From assembly GCA_001802795.1 (NCBI GenBank), contig MGZZ01000125.1, positions 1 to 50,406 of the forward strand: 50,406 nt of DNA. Reading direction: 5' to 3'. A program made the position numbers and the translations under genes. The DNA is from Ignavibacteria bacterium GWC2_36_12. Lineage in GTDB: Bacteria; Bacteroidota; Ignavibacteria; Ignavibacteriales; Ignavibacteriaceae. Each line of letters opens with the position of its first letter. The first letter of the stretch is position 1. The notes under the pieces are model-generated. The model was not told where the DNA came from. It saw only the letters and a program-made list of their open reading frames with translations, and made no database searches. Shown piece by piece: positions 18,323-25,121 of the stretch.

Positions 18323-18736
18323 ATGAAAAATAATGTATATGAAAGTGCTGTTTTAATAAATGCAGCACTCGATGATGAACAAATAGAAGCAATAATTGCT
18401 CGCATTAAAGAAACAATAGTTGGTAACGGTGGAGAAATAAGCGAAATGGAAAACTGGGGGAGGAAAAGGCTGGCTTATATGGTTAAGAAGAGTAAGATTG
18501 GTTACTATGTGATTTTCAGATTTAACGCCCCTTCAAATATTATTACCAAGCTTGAAAGATTTTACTCACTTGACGAATATATTCTCAGGTTTCTTACTAT
18601 CCGTTTAGACAAAGATGCAATTGAACAATTGGGAAAAAACAGGGCTCAGCCCGTAAGTGATGTTTCTGAGGGATTTGGCTCTTTAAAGGTTGATGATTTA
18701 AAATCTAAAGAGGTAAATGAACTGGATAATAATTAA
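18323..18736 (+). CDS. rpsF: 30S ribosomal protein S6
   Basis: 137 residues. Conserved features are YESAVLINAALDDEQIEAII, the ENWGRKRLAYMVKKSKIGYY stretch and FRFNAPSN, with YILRFLTIRLD closing the fold. It binds 16S rRNA with S18, encoded two genes later. The C-terminal extension is short and acidic. AGGAAGG lies five bases before the ATG. It opens the classical rpsF-ssb-rpsR-rplI operon. Confidence 0.95.
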   Translation: MKNNVYESAVLINAALDDEQIEAIIARIKETIVGNGGEISEMENWGRKRLAYMVKKSKIGYYVIFRFNAPSNIITKLERFYSLDEYILRFLTIRLDKDAIEQLGKNRAQPVSDVSEGFGSLKVDDLKSKEVNELDNN

Positions 18737-18766
18737 TAATATTTAGATTCATGATGGAGGTATATC

Positions 18767-19237
18767 ATGGCAGATCTGAAAATGCCCGAAATAAACTATG
18801 TGATTGTTGCAGGTAATCTTACTAAAGATCCTATTTTTCGCCAGACAACAAACAGTACACCGGTTGTAAACTTTTCTATTGCTTCTAACAGAAAGTATAA
18901 AGATAGTTCAAACCAGTGGCAGGAAGACGTGTGTTACGTTGGCATTGTCGCCTGGAATAAGCTTGCGGAAAGCTGCCGTGATAGACTTAAGAAAGGCTCT
19001 GCTGTTCTTGTTGATGGTGAACTCCAAAGCCGGAGCTGGAAATCCGATGATGGGCATAACAGAAGCATTGTAGAAATAAAAGCCAGGAGAATTCAGTTTC
19101 TTAACAAGAGAGAAAGGCAACCTGAAGGAGAAAACGGGGCTGCTCATGAGGATTTTATTGCCGAAGAAGATAGCGATTATACAGAGGATTCTTTTGACAA
19201 ATTTCTTTCAAATGAAGAATCCGATTTGATTAAATAA
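18767..19237 (+). CDS. ssb: single-stranded DNA-binding protein
   Basis: 156 residues. An OB-fold occupies about residues 8-112: [47 protein letters not shown] and [20 protein letters not shown]. It coats single-stranded DNA in replication and repair. The C-terminal tail is strongly acidic ([20 protein letters not shown]) but ends in DLIK rather than the canonical DDDIPF-type tip that recruits partner proteins. GGAGG precedes the ATG. Location between rpsF and rpsR is the standard one, marking it as the housekeeping copy. Confidence 0.93.
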   Translation: MADLKMPEINYVIVAGNLTKDPIFRQTTNSTPVVNFSIASNRKYKDSSNQWQEDVCYVGIVAWNKLAESCRDRLKKGSAVLVDGELQSRSWKSDDGHNRSIVEIKARRIQFLNKRERQPEGENGAAHEDFIAEEDSDYTEDSFDKFLSNEESDLIK

Positions 19238-19248
19238 ATGGTGAGTTA

Positions 19249-19479
19249 ATGAAAAAAGAAGTTAAAGTAAAAAAGTATTGCAGATTTACACGCGACAATA
19301 TTAAATATATTGACTACAAAGATGTAAAATTGCTGCAAAGATATACTACAGAGCAAGGAAAGATAATTCCTAAAAGAATTACAGGTACGAGTGCCAAATA
19401 TCAAAGGCAGCTTGCTCTTGCTATTAAACGTGCACGTCATATGGCTTTATTGCCTTATGTTTCCGATACTGTAAGATAG
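19249..19479 (+). CDS. rpsR: 30S ribosomal protein S18
   Basis: 76 residues. [20 protein letters not shown], the [20 protein letters not shown] core and [13 protein letters not shown] are diagnostic. It forms the platform heterodimer with S6. The single Cys in KKYCRF is the usual lone residue of the non-zinc-ribbon form. It starts 11 bp after ssb. Confidence 0.96.
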   Translation: MKKEVKVKKYCRFTRDNIKYIDYKDVKLLQRYTTEQGKIIPKRITGTSAKYQRQLALAIKRARHMALLPYVSDTVR

Positions 19480-19499
19480 ATTCTGAATGAGGAGATAAA

Positions 19500-19943
19500 A
19501 TGAAGGTTATACTGAGACAGGATTATGAGTCCCTTGGAAAAATAGGAGAAGTAGTGGAAGTTAAAGACGGTTTTGCCAGGAACTTTCTCTTACCACGTAA
19601 AATTGCTTACTCTGCACTTAAAGGGAATTTAGCCTCGCTCGAGGAAGAGAAGAAGAACTTCGCCAAAAAAGCAGAGCACGAACGGGAAGCTGCTGAAAAT
19701 TTGTCTACAGAATTGGAAAAAGTCTCAGTTACAATTCCGGTTCAGGTAGGGGAAGAGGATAAAATTTTTGGTACGGTTACTACCCAGATGATAGCTGAAG
19801 CTTTGAAGGAAAAAGGTTTCGATATTGATAAAAGAAGAATTGAAATCTCTGAAGCTATTAAATCTTTAGGGATTTACGAAGTGAATGTTAAGCTTTATTC
19901 AAATGTGGATGCTAAAATAAAGGTGTGGGTAGTTAGAGAATAA
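19500..19943 (+). CDS. rplI: 50S ribosomal protein L9
   Basis: 147 residues. The N-terminal RNA-binding domain reads MKVILRQDYESLGKIGEVVE with KDGFARNFLLPRKIA; a long connecting helix rich in Glu and Lys follows (about 40-75), and the C-terminal domain contains KIFGTVTTQMIAEALKEKGF and DKRRIEI. It is the last gene of the operon, with a strong terminator 18 bp downstream. GAGGAG lies six bases before the ATG. Confidence 0.96.
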   Translation: MKVILRQDYESLGKIGEVVEVKDGFARNFLLPRKIAYSALKGNLASLEEEKKNFAKKAEHEREAAENLSTELEKVSVTIPVQVGEEDKIFGTVTTQMIAEALKEKGFDIDKRRIEISEAIKSLGIYEVNVKLYSNVDAKIKVWVVRE

Positions 19944-19960
19944 ATTTTTTGATCTGTAAT

Positions 19961-19990
19961 AAAAAAGGAAAGCAACCGCTTTCCTTTTTT
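19961..19990. terminator. strong bidirectional intrinsic terminator
   Basis: AAAAAAGGAAAGC (19961-19973) and GCTTTCCTTTTTT (19978-19990) form a perfect 13-bp stem with a 4-nt AACC loop. A run of T on one strand and A on the other lets it terminate both rplI (+) and rpmB (-), which converge here. Confidence 0.92.
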
Positions 19991-20011
19991 AGTTTTAAAT
20001 ATAAAAGATTT

Positions 20012-20251
20012 TTAACGGACTTTAATCTGCTTTTCTCTGATCATTTTGGCTAATTGAGCAGTCCCGTTTTTTGAAATGCCTTTAATTGCGCGTGCAGATA
20101 GTTTTATAGTAACAAACCTGTTCAGCTCCTGCACCCAGATTCTTTTCTTTTGAAGGTTTGGTAGAAATCTTCTTTTTACCCGGTTATGTGCGTGAGATAC
20201 GTGATTGCCCGACATAGGGCTTTTACCTGTTATTTGGCACTTTCTTGCCAT
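20012..20251 (-). CDS. rpmB: 50S ribosomal protein L28
   Basis: 79 residues. [34 protein letters not shown] and the [14 protein letters not shown] segment are the L28 signature. Only one Cys is present, so this is the form without a zinc site. The ATG follows AGGAGAT on the minus strand. It is transcribed alone toward the shared terminator with rplI. Confidence 0.95.
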   Translation of the reverse strand: MARKCQITGKSPMSGNHVSHAHNRVKRRFLPNLQKKRIWVQELNRFVTIKLSARAIKGISKNGTAQLAKMIREKQIKVR

Positions 20252-20386
20252 TTTATAAATCTCCTGATTCTTTTACCAACAGAAATTTTGAGCCGTTAAT
20301 ATAACAAATTCATGATAAAAAAGCGGCATCTTTTGAGACTTAATAATCAATAAAAAAGACTATTAAAAAACCTTGCGGCAATTTAG

Positions 20387-20416
20387 TTGACAATGTGAAA
20401 AACCTTTTTAACTTTC
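20387..20416 (+). promoter_or_regulatory. candidate promoter for the YciO-like gene
   Basis: TTGACA (20387-20392) is followed after 16 bases by TAACTTTC (20409-20416), one mismatch from the Bacteroidota TAnnTTTG -7 box. It lies about 87 bp upstream of the preferred start at 20503. The assignment rests on motif spacing alone. Confidence 0.35.
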
Positions 20417-20502
20417 ATTTAAAATTGCAATGATTTTTTATTATGCATCAGGCTTTCCCTTCATTTTTAGACTACACAAACATAAGATTGAAAGGAACTA
20501 AT

Positions 20503-21114
20503 ATGGAATACTACGAGCTTCATCCGGAAAATCCACAACTCCGCTTTATAAATAAGGCTGTTAACATTTTGAGAAATGGCGGAGTTATTATTTACCCGAC
20601 AGACACGGTATACGGAATAGGCTGCGATATTTTTAATAAAGAAGCACTCGAAAGAATTTTTGCCATTAAGAATGATGCTGGTTCAAAGCTGTTCAGTTTC
20701 ATTTGTTCCGATTTAAAAGATATAGCTAAGTATGCTAAAGTTTCAGATTATGCTTACAGGATGATGAAGCACCTGTTGCCGGGACCTTATACCTTTATCC
20801 TGCCGGCAGCAAAACAGGTTCCTAAAAAATTGTGGAGTAAAAGAAAGACTGTGGGCATAAGAGTTCCTAATCACCCCATCTCGTTAAGTATAGTTAAAGA
20901 ATTGGGACACCCGATAATAAGTACAAGCGCAACAAACAGGAAAGGGGAAGTTGTATACGATCCTTTCGAGATCAAAAATATTTTTAATTCACAGGTCGAT
21001 TTGATGCTTGCATCTGGCAACCTGATGGGAGCCCCATCGAGCGTAATAGATTTAAGCGATGATGAGCCGGAAGTGGTTAGAGAAGGTGCCGGCGACGTTA
21101 GCTTATTCGTTTAA
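20503..21114 (+). CDS. YciO/YrdC/Sua5-family protein (L-threonylcarbamoyladenylate synthase-like)
   Basis: 203 residues from the ATG at 20503, which has AAAGGA seven bases upstream. A further ATG at 20443 gives a 20-residue extension without family similarity. The sequence follows E. coli YciO closely in order and spacing: YELHPENPQLRFINKAV, GGVIIYPTDTVYGIGC, LLPGPYTFILPA, KRKTVGIRVPNHPI and SSVIDLSDDEPEVVREGAGD. TsaC/Sua5 relatives make threonylcarbamoyl-AMP for the t6A modification of tRNA, whereas the role of YciO is less certain. If no other TsaC exists in the genome, this copy would have to supply t6A. Confidence 0.85.
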   Translation: MEYYELHPENPQLRFINKAVNILRNGGVIIYPTDTVYGIGCDIFNKEALERIFAIKNDAGSKLFSFICSDLKDIAKYAKVSDYAYRMMKHLLPGPYTFILPAAKQVPKKLWSKRKTVGIRVPNHPISLSIVKELGHPIISTSATNRKGEVVYDPFEIKNIFNSQVDLMLASGNLMGAPSSVIDLSDDEPEVVREGAGDVSLFV

Positions 21115-21118
21115 AAGA

Positions 21119-21895
21119 TTATTTTGTTTTTCTTTTTATATGAATAGCTGAAGCCTGCGCTGCAGGAGTTATAATTATTTCGTCTATGTTAATATGCTGT
21201 GGACGTGTTGCGCAATAAAGCACCGCATCGGCAATATCTCCGGCAGTAAGAGGTTTTATTCCTTCGTAAATTTTTTCTGCCCGTTCTTTATTTCCTCTGA
21301 ATCTTACAATGCTGAAATCCGTTTTAACCATTCCGGGATCGACCGTACTTATCTTTATATCTTTTTCGTATAAATCTAATCTCATAGCTCTTGTTATAGC
21401 ATTAACTGCAAACTTGGAAGCGTTATAAACGTTTCCTTTTGGATAAACCGAGTGTCCTGCAATAGAGCCGATATTAATTATATGTCCTTTTTTTCTTTTA
21501 ACCATTAAAGGAAGAATCTCTCTTGAAACGTAAAGCAACCCTTTCACATTCGTATCCATCATTTCATCCCAGTCTTCTATGTTTCCTTCATCGATATCGC
21601 TGAAGCCTCTTGCGAGCCCGGCATTGTTGATAAGTATATCTATTTTCTTCCATTCTTTTGGAAGAGAAGTCACAACACTTTTTACTTCTTCTTTATCTCT
21701 TACATCGAGCTGAGCATCGTAAATTTTGATTTTATATTTCTTTGAAAGAGAATGCGAAAGTTTTGTTAAAACAGAAATTCTTCTCGCTGTTAGAATGAGA
21801 TTTGCACCTTCATTAGCAAAAGCTTCTGCACAGGCTTTGCCGATTCCTGAAGTAGCGCCTGTTATGAAAACAATTTTATTTGATAATCTGCCCAT
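21119..21895 (-). CDS. ydfG: short-chain dehydrogenase/reductase, YdfG-like
   Basis: 258 residues. Classical SDR with the nucleotide-binding TGATSGIG, the NNAGLARG motif, catalytic Ser in INIGSIAG and YNASK (Tyr and Lys). The PAEW-like KEWKKIDILINNAGLARG and the EDWDEMMDTNVKGLLY stretch match E. coli YdfG, an NADP-dependent 3-hydroxy acid/serine dehydrogenase, better than other SDRs. An Arg pair after the second strand (TARR) suits NADP. The stop lies five bases past the stop of the convergent YciO-like gene. The exact substrate cannot be read from sequence. Confidence 0.82.
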   Translation of the reverse strand: MGRLSNKIVFITGATSGIGKACAEAFANEGANLILTARRISVLTKLSHSLSKKYKIKIYDAQLDVRDKEEVKSVVTSLPKEWKKIDILINNAGLARGFSDIDEGNIEDWDEMMDTNVKGLLYVSREILPLMVKRKKGHIINIGSIAGHSVYPKGNVYNASKFAVNAITRAMRLDLYEKDIKISTVDPGMVKTDFSIVRFRGNKERAEKIYEGIKPLTAGDIADAVLYCATRPQHINIDEIIITPAAQASAIHIKRKTK

Positions 21896-21980
21896 AATTT
21901 TTGCTTAATTATTCTTGTAATAATATTTACTTAGTTAAAGATAAAAATTTTAAAGGACTGATGTGAAGTCAGGGAGTCTG

Positions 21981-23027
21981 CTAATTAAAAACCCCGGGGA
22001 TTTTAGTACCGCATTTGCTGCATTTGTCTTTCTTCATTTTGTAAGAATTTACCGAATGCCAGTTTCTTTCAATAAGCCTGTATCCGCAATTAGGGCAATA
22101 AGTAGTTTGACCTTCAATGTTATAAACATTTCCCACATAACAGAATTTTATTCCTTCATCTAAAGCAATTTTTCTTGCAGTGGTCAGAGTGTTTTCAGGA
22201 GTGCGTTCTTTATCCAGCATCCTGAAATCCGGATGGAATGCAGTGAAGTGAAGTGGAACTGAATCCCCAAGATTTTTAAGAATCCATTCGCATTCCTGTT
22301 TTATTTCTTCAGAGCTATCATTCTCATCCGGGATTAATAGCGTTGTTATTTCGAACCAGACATTTGTTTCATTCTTTAGCCAGACCAACGTATCGAGAAC
22401 ATCATTCAGGTGAGAAAATGTGAGCTTGTAATAAAATCTCTCCGTAAAACCTTTGAGGTCTACATTCGCAGCATCAATATATTTATAGATATCCTTTCTT
22501 GCTTCTTTATCAATATAGCCTGCAGTAACCATTACATTTTTTATTCCCTCTTCCTTAGCTATACGGGATATATCAATTACATACTCGCCAAAAATTGTAG
22601 GGTCATTGTATGTATATGCAATTGAAGGAGTCCTATATTTCTTTGCAAGCTTAACAACATCTTCCGGTGAAGCGACGATAGAGTTTTCATCGTCAAGCTT
22701 AGCTTTGCTTATGGACCAGTTCTGGCAGAACTTGCAGCCGAGGTTGCAACCTGCAGTTCCAAAGCTTAATACAGATGTGCCCGGCAAAAAATGGCTTAAT
22801 GGTTTCTTCTCGATGGGATCGACTGCAAAACCTGTTGGTCTACCGTAACCGATAGTAACGAGCTTACCATTATGGTTCTGCCTTATATAACAGAAGCCCG
22901 GCTGTCCTTCACCAATTTTACAGTAGCGTGGGCACAGAGTACACAGGATTTTATTATTTTCAGCCGGTTCCCACCACTTAGCGAGCTTGCCTGCTGTTAG
23001 GTCAGGTTTCATATCATTAGTAATCAT
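21981..23027 (-). CDS. amrS: AmmeMemoRadiSam-system radical SAM enzyme
   Basis: 348 residues from the ATG at 23027; a start at 23012 is also possible. An upstream in-frame ATG (23096) lies in repeat DNA and is rejected. The N-terminal part has CTLCPRYC and GQPGFCYIRQN; the radical SAM cluster is CNLGCKFCQNWS (Cx3Cx2C); DPIEKKPLSHFLPG precedes it. A C-terminal CPNC/CSKC zinc ribbon (about residues 310-345) is present. The family is the radical-SAM member of the three-gene AMMECR1/Memo/rSAM set, whose substrate is not settled. Its first ~15 codons lie inside a direct repeat also found 1.4 kb upstream, so the promoter region has been rearranged. Confidence 0.88.
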   Translation of the reverse strand: MITNDMKPDLTAGKLAKWWEPAENNKILCTLCPRYCKIGEGQPGFCYIRQNHNGKLVTIGYGRPTGFAVDPIEKKPLSHFLPGTSVLSFGTAGCNLGCKFCQNWSISKAKLDDENSIVASPEDVVKLAKKYRTPSIAYTYNDPTIFGEYVIDISRIAKEEGIKNVMVTAGYIDKEARKDIYKYIDAANVDLKGFTERFYYKLTFSHLNDVLDTLVWLKNETNVWFEITTLLIPDENDSSEEIKQECEWILKNLGDSVPLHFTAFHPDFRMLDKERTPENTLTTARKIALDEGIKFCYVGNVYNIEGQTTYCPNCGYRLIERNWHSVNSYKMKKDKCSKCGTKIPGVFN

Positions 23028-23072
23028 AAATTCTTTCACAGATTCCGGATGCAGGATACCAGATGCCGGATA
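22985..23072. repeat. 88-bp direct repeat, copy 1 (amrS 5' end)
   Basis: Identical to 24460-24547 except for one base (T at 22995, C at 24470). It covers the first codons and proposed ribosome binding region of amrS and ends after four 7-bp units (CCGGATG, CAGGATA, CCAGATG, CCGGATA). The 1,387 bp between the copies hold a livM fragment and the nucleotidyltransferase/HEPN pair. Confidence 0.9.
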
Positions 23073-23092
23073 CAGGATGTTGACGCTGGATA
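23045..23092. repeat. 7-bp tandem repeat array
   Basis: Five consecutive heptamers, CCGGATG, CAGGATA, CCAGATG, CCGGATA and CAGGATG (23045-23079), are followed by a 6-base degenerate unit and CTGGATA (23086-23092). Further degenerate copies (AATCCAG, CAGCGTCCGG) reach about 23145, where the livM fragment begins. Copy 2 of the long repeat holds only the first four units. Confidence 0.75.
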
Positions 23093-23142
23093 TCAAGGAT
23101 CAAGCATTCGGAATCCAGTACCCGGAAAAACCAGCGTCCGGA

Positions 23143-23367
23143 ACAAACTGCTCCAATTATTGCAGCACCAATCATCGCAAGAATTAAATTAAGAAGGAAA
23201 GGTGAATCAAGTCTTAATGCTATTAGTGCAGCAACATAAGCCCTCACGCCATAGAAAACTGCGTGTGCAACTGAAAGAATTCCCGTATAGCCAACTAATA
23301 GATTTAGTGAAAGAGAAAGAATGGCATAGATGCAGATAAGAATTATTATGTGAAGAATATATTCCAA
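23143..23367 (-). pseudogene. livM fragment (branched-chain amino acid ABC permease, N-terminus only)
   Basis: The first ~74 codons, starting at a TTG after GAGGT, read as the N-terminus of a LivM-type permease: two helices (IIILICIYAILSLSLNLLVG, NLILAMIGAAIIGAV) with the GYTGILSVAHAVFYG motif. Similarity stops at about 23145, and the frame runs on into 7-bp repeat DNA and the amrS repeat. Roughly three quarters of the protein is missing. Gly in the usual FYGVGAY is Arg here (FYGVRAY). No other liv gene is nearby, so it is a stranded fragment. Confidence 0.75.
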
Positions 23368-23370
23368 TAA

Positions 23371-23781
23371 TTACCTCATCAAAATTTCTATAGCCCATTT
23401 TCTGAACCTCTCTAATCTCTTCCACATTTCTTTAGTTTGAGAAGTAGAATACAATTCACCTAAGTAAGATACTTTTGTTTTTTCCTCAATTAACCTTCTG
23501 AGCTGGTTTATTGCTTTGGATTTTTCTTCACCTTCGGCAACGGAATTTTCTAATAAGTTTACAGCTTCCTCATGATCCTCACCAATGCTTTTAACTCCTG
23601 CCAGCTTTATACACAAAGAATCTGTATAAGCTATTGCAGAGTGAACAATAAGAACACCGGCAGCCGTCCAGTATTCCAATTCCATTGAATCTTTAGCTGC
23701 CTCATAAAAATGTTCCGCTACATTTTCATATTCTTTATAACGATTACGAGGTACAGACTTCCTACCCCTTCTTTTAGCCAT
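23371..23781 (-). CDS. HEPN-like protein paired with nucleotidyltransferase
   Basis: 136 residues, mostly helical, with a basic N-terminus (MAKRRGRKSVPRNRYKEYEN). VLIVHSAIAYTDSLCIKLAG and KAINQLRRLIEEKTKVSYLG resemble the helical core of HEPN partners of minimal nucleotidyltransferases. The usual catalytic Rx4-6H motif is not visible in the expected last helices, so if it is HEPN it is a degenerate or non-catalytic member. It overlaps the nucleotidyltransferase by 8 bp on the same strand, an arrangement typical of MNT-HEPN toxin-antitoxin pairs, and ends four bases before the livM fragment. Confidence 0.65.
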   Translation of the reverse strand: MAKRRGRKSVPRNRYKEYENVAEHFYEAAKDSMELEYWTAAGVLIVHSAIAYTDSLCIKLAGVKSIGEDHEEAVNLLENSVAEGEEKSKAINQLRRLIEEKTKVSYLGELYSTSQTKEMWKRLERFRKWAIEILMR

Positions 23782-24385
23782 TTAATAAGCCTTTAGGACT
23801 TTTCCCGGTAATTAATATTCCTTCATTAGCTATACTTCTTATCAATTTAGATTTGCTTTTTCTAATGAATTCAGATTTTAGAAAAAACACCGGAGCTAAT
23901 TTAATTCCAAATCTCTTATACAACATCTGTGATTTTTTATTTAGTAGATCACCGACATTAAGTCTTTCTATCGGATGATTGACAATGCAACAAATATCTA
24001 AATCCGAATTAATGTTTTCTTCTCTTCTTGCGGCACTTCCAAATATTACGGCACTATAAACTTGTTTTTTAAGTATTGATGCAAGTGTATTTATTATTTC
24101 ATTTGGGAAGCTGCTTTCAATTCCAAATACTTTAAGGATAGCCTCCTGTACCAAAAAATGCTCGCGGTTTAGACTAAATATATGATCTCTGCCCCCTATC
24201 TGTCTGTTTACAATACCAAGTCCTTCTAATAATGTTAATGCTTTCAAAGCTGAATTTGGGTGCATACTTGCAGCCCGTGCAACCTCATTCCCTGTAAATC
24301 CGGTATTGGTATCTAACAATGCACGGATGACAGCAACATTAGACCATGTTCTGAACACTTCATCAAAAGCTCTATATATAATCAT
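23774..24385 (-). CDS. winged-helix/minimal nucleotidyltransferase (MNT-type antitoxin or regulator)
   Basis: 203 residues with two domains. About 1-85 is a winged helix: FTGNEVARAASMHPNSALKA is the recognition region and HIFSLNREHFLV the wing. About 105-190 is a Pol-beta-type nucleotidyltransferase with VIFGSAARREENINSDLDI, the GSx10DxD active-site motif in full. In characterised pairs such as MntA/HepT the enzyme AMPylates the HEPN toxin. Here the DNA-binding domain suggests it also represses its own promoter, and two palindromes lie just upstream of its start codon. Gene order (nucleotidyltransferase first, overlapping HEPN) supports a two-gene operon. Confidence 0.75.
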   Translation of the reverse strand: MIIYRAFDEVFRTWSNVAVIRALLDTNTGFTGNEVARAASMHPNSALKALTLLEGLGIVNRQIGGRDHIFSLNREHFLVQEAILKVFGIESSFPNEIINTLASILKKQVYSAVIFGSAARREENINSDLDICCIVNHPIERLNVGDLLNKKSQMLYKRFGIKLAPVFFLKSEFIRKSKSKLIRSIANEGILITGKSPKGLLNG

Positions 24386-24397
24386 AACCTTATTTTA

Positions 24398-24431
24398 TAT
24401 ACTTTTGTGTATAAATATATACTTTAGTATA
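24398..24431. promoter_or_regulatory. tandem palindromic operator upstream of the nucleotidyltransferase
   Basis: Two inverted repeats, TATAC-N6-GTATA (24398-24413) and TATAC-TTTA-GTATA (24418-24431), start exactly 20 bp apart, about two helical turns. They lie 12-46 bp upstream of the start codon at 24385. The position and spacing suit a dimeric winged-helix autoregulator, presumably the protein encoded just downstream. Confidence 0.5.
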
Positions 24432-24459
24432 TAAACTCTCAAACAGTCTTGCCGAACTT

Positions 24460-24547
24460 GCTTGCCTGCCGTTAGGTCAGGTTTCATATCATTAGTAATC
24501 ATAAATTCTTTCACAGATTCCGGATGCAGGATACCAGATGCCGGATA
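24460..24547. repeat. 88-bp direct repeat, copy 2
   Basis: Duplicate of 22985-23072 with 87 of 88 bases identical. It retains the amrS start codons and first ~14 codons on the minus strand but leads into unrelated sequence, so it is not a gene. It ends at a heptamer boundary (CCGGATA). Confidence 0.9.
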
Positions 24548-24648
24548 TTGAACAAATCTACTTTCTTATTCTGAAAGATTAAAGGCAGTCTAATGCCTGC
24601 TGAACTAGAAGTTTATCAATTCAAAGCAGAGCAGTGATTCGATCAGGT

Positions 24649-24890
24649 TTATTTGAATGGAATTTCTAAATCTTTACAGATTTTCTTTGCAAGCAAATCA
24701 TTAATTTCATTATGGCGGGGTATTGTGGAGACTTTATGACCTATTAGCTTCTAAAACAAGTTGAATAGCTTCTTTTAGATTTTCTCTGACTTCTTCAATT
24801 GTATCTCCCTGTGTATTCGCCCCGGGAAGTTCCTCAACAAAGCCGATATATCCTTCTTTAACTTCCTGTATTAAAGCTGTAAAAGACATT
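24649..24890 (-). pseudogene. decayed hicB/hicA toxin-antitoxin remnant
   Basis: On the minus strand, ATG 24890 opens MSFTALIQEVKEGYIGF, a HicB-type start. An extra T in a TTTT run (about 24838-24842) then gives a stop. In the shifted frame the HicB-like sequence continues VEELPGANTQGDTIEEVREN and LKEAIQLVLEANR. Directly after this, one more frame shift away, GHKVSTIPRHNEINDLLAKK ending ICKDLEIPFK (stop 24649) matches the C-terminal end of a HicA-type toxin. So a frameshifted antitoxin is joined to a toxin tail with the toxin N-terminus deleted. An assembly error could explain the single T but not the fusion. Confidence 0.65.
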
Positions 24891-25121
24891 TTTTAACTCC
24901 GGTTATCATTATAAGTTATAATAAATGTAAAGATAATGTAAGTATATTTCAATAGGATAAAGTTTCTTATAAAAAAAATATTAAGGAGCTTAGGCTGCAG
25001 TCGTTGAAAAAAATGAGGGATGAAACTATAAAAACTCCTTCTCCTTTCCTTTTTCCCGGTTTCACTTTTCGTCAATTCTCGTTAAGTTGCAAATGTAAAT
25101 GGAAACACTCCTTGAATATTT
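24891..25121. other. AT-rich intergenic segment before the restriction gene
   Basis: The whole gap 24386-25121 is otherwise free of intact genes: operator, repeat copy 2, an unassigned stretch 24548-24648, the hicB/hicA remnant, then this segment. It holds A/T-rich DNA, a pyrimidine run (about 25038-25061, CTCCTTCTCC and TTTCC) and no clear terminator or RNA structure. The promoter of the restriction gene should lie here but no convincing box was found. Confidence 0.4.

Noticed and set aside
23017-23142. C-terminal extension of the livM reading frame
   Set aside because: It translates 7-bp repeat DNA and the antisense of the amrS start; it is read-through, not protein homology.
22985-24547. 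CRISPR array or IS element suggested by long direct repeats
   Set aside because: Only two copies, 1.4 kb apart, with no regular spacers, no cas genes, no transposase and no terminal inverted repeats.
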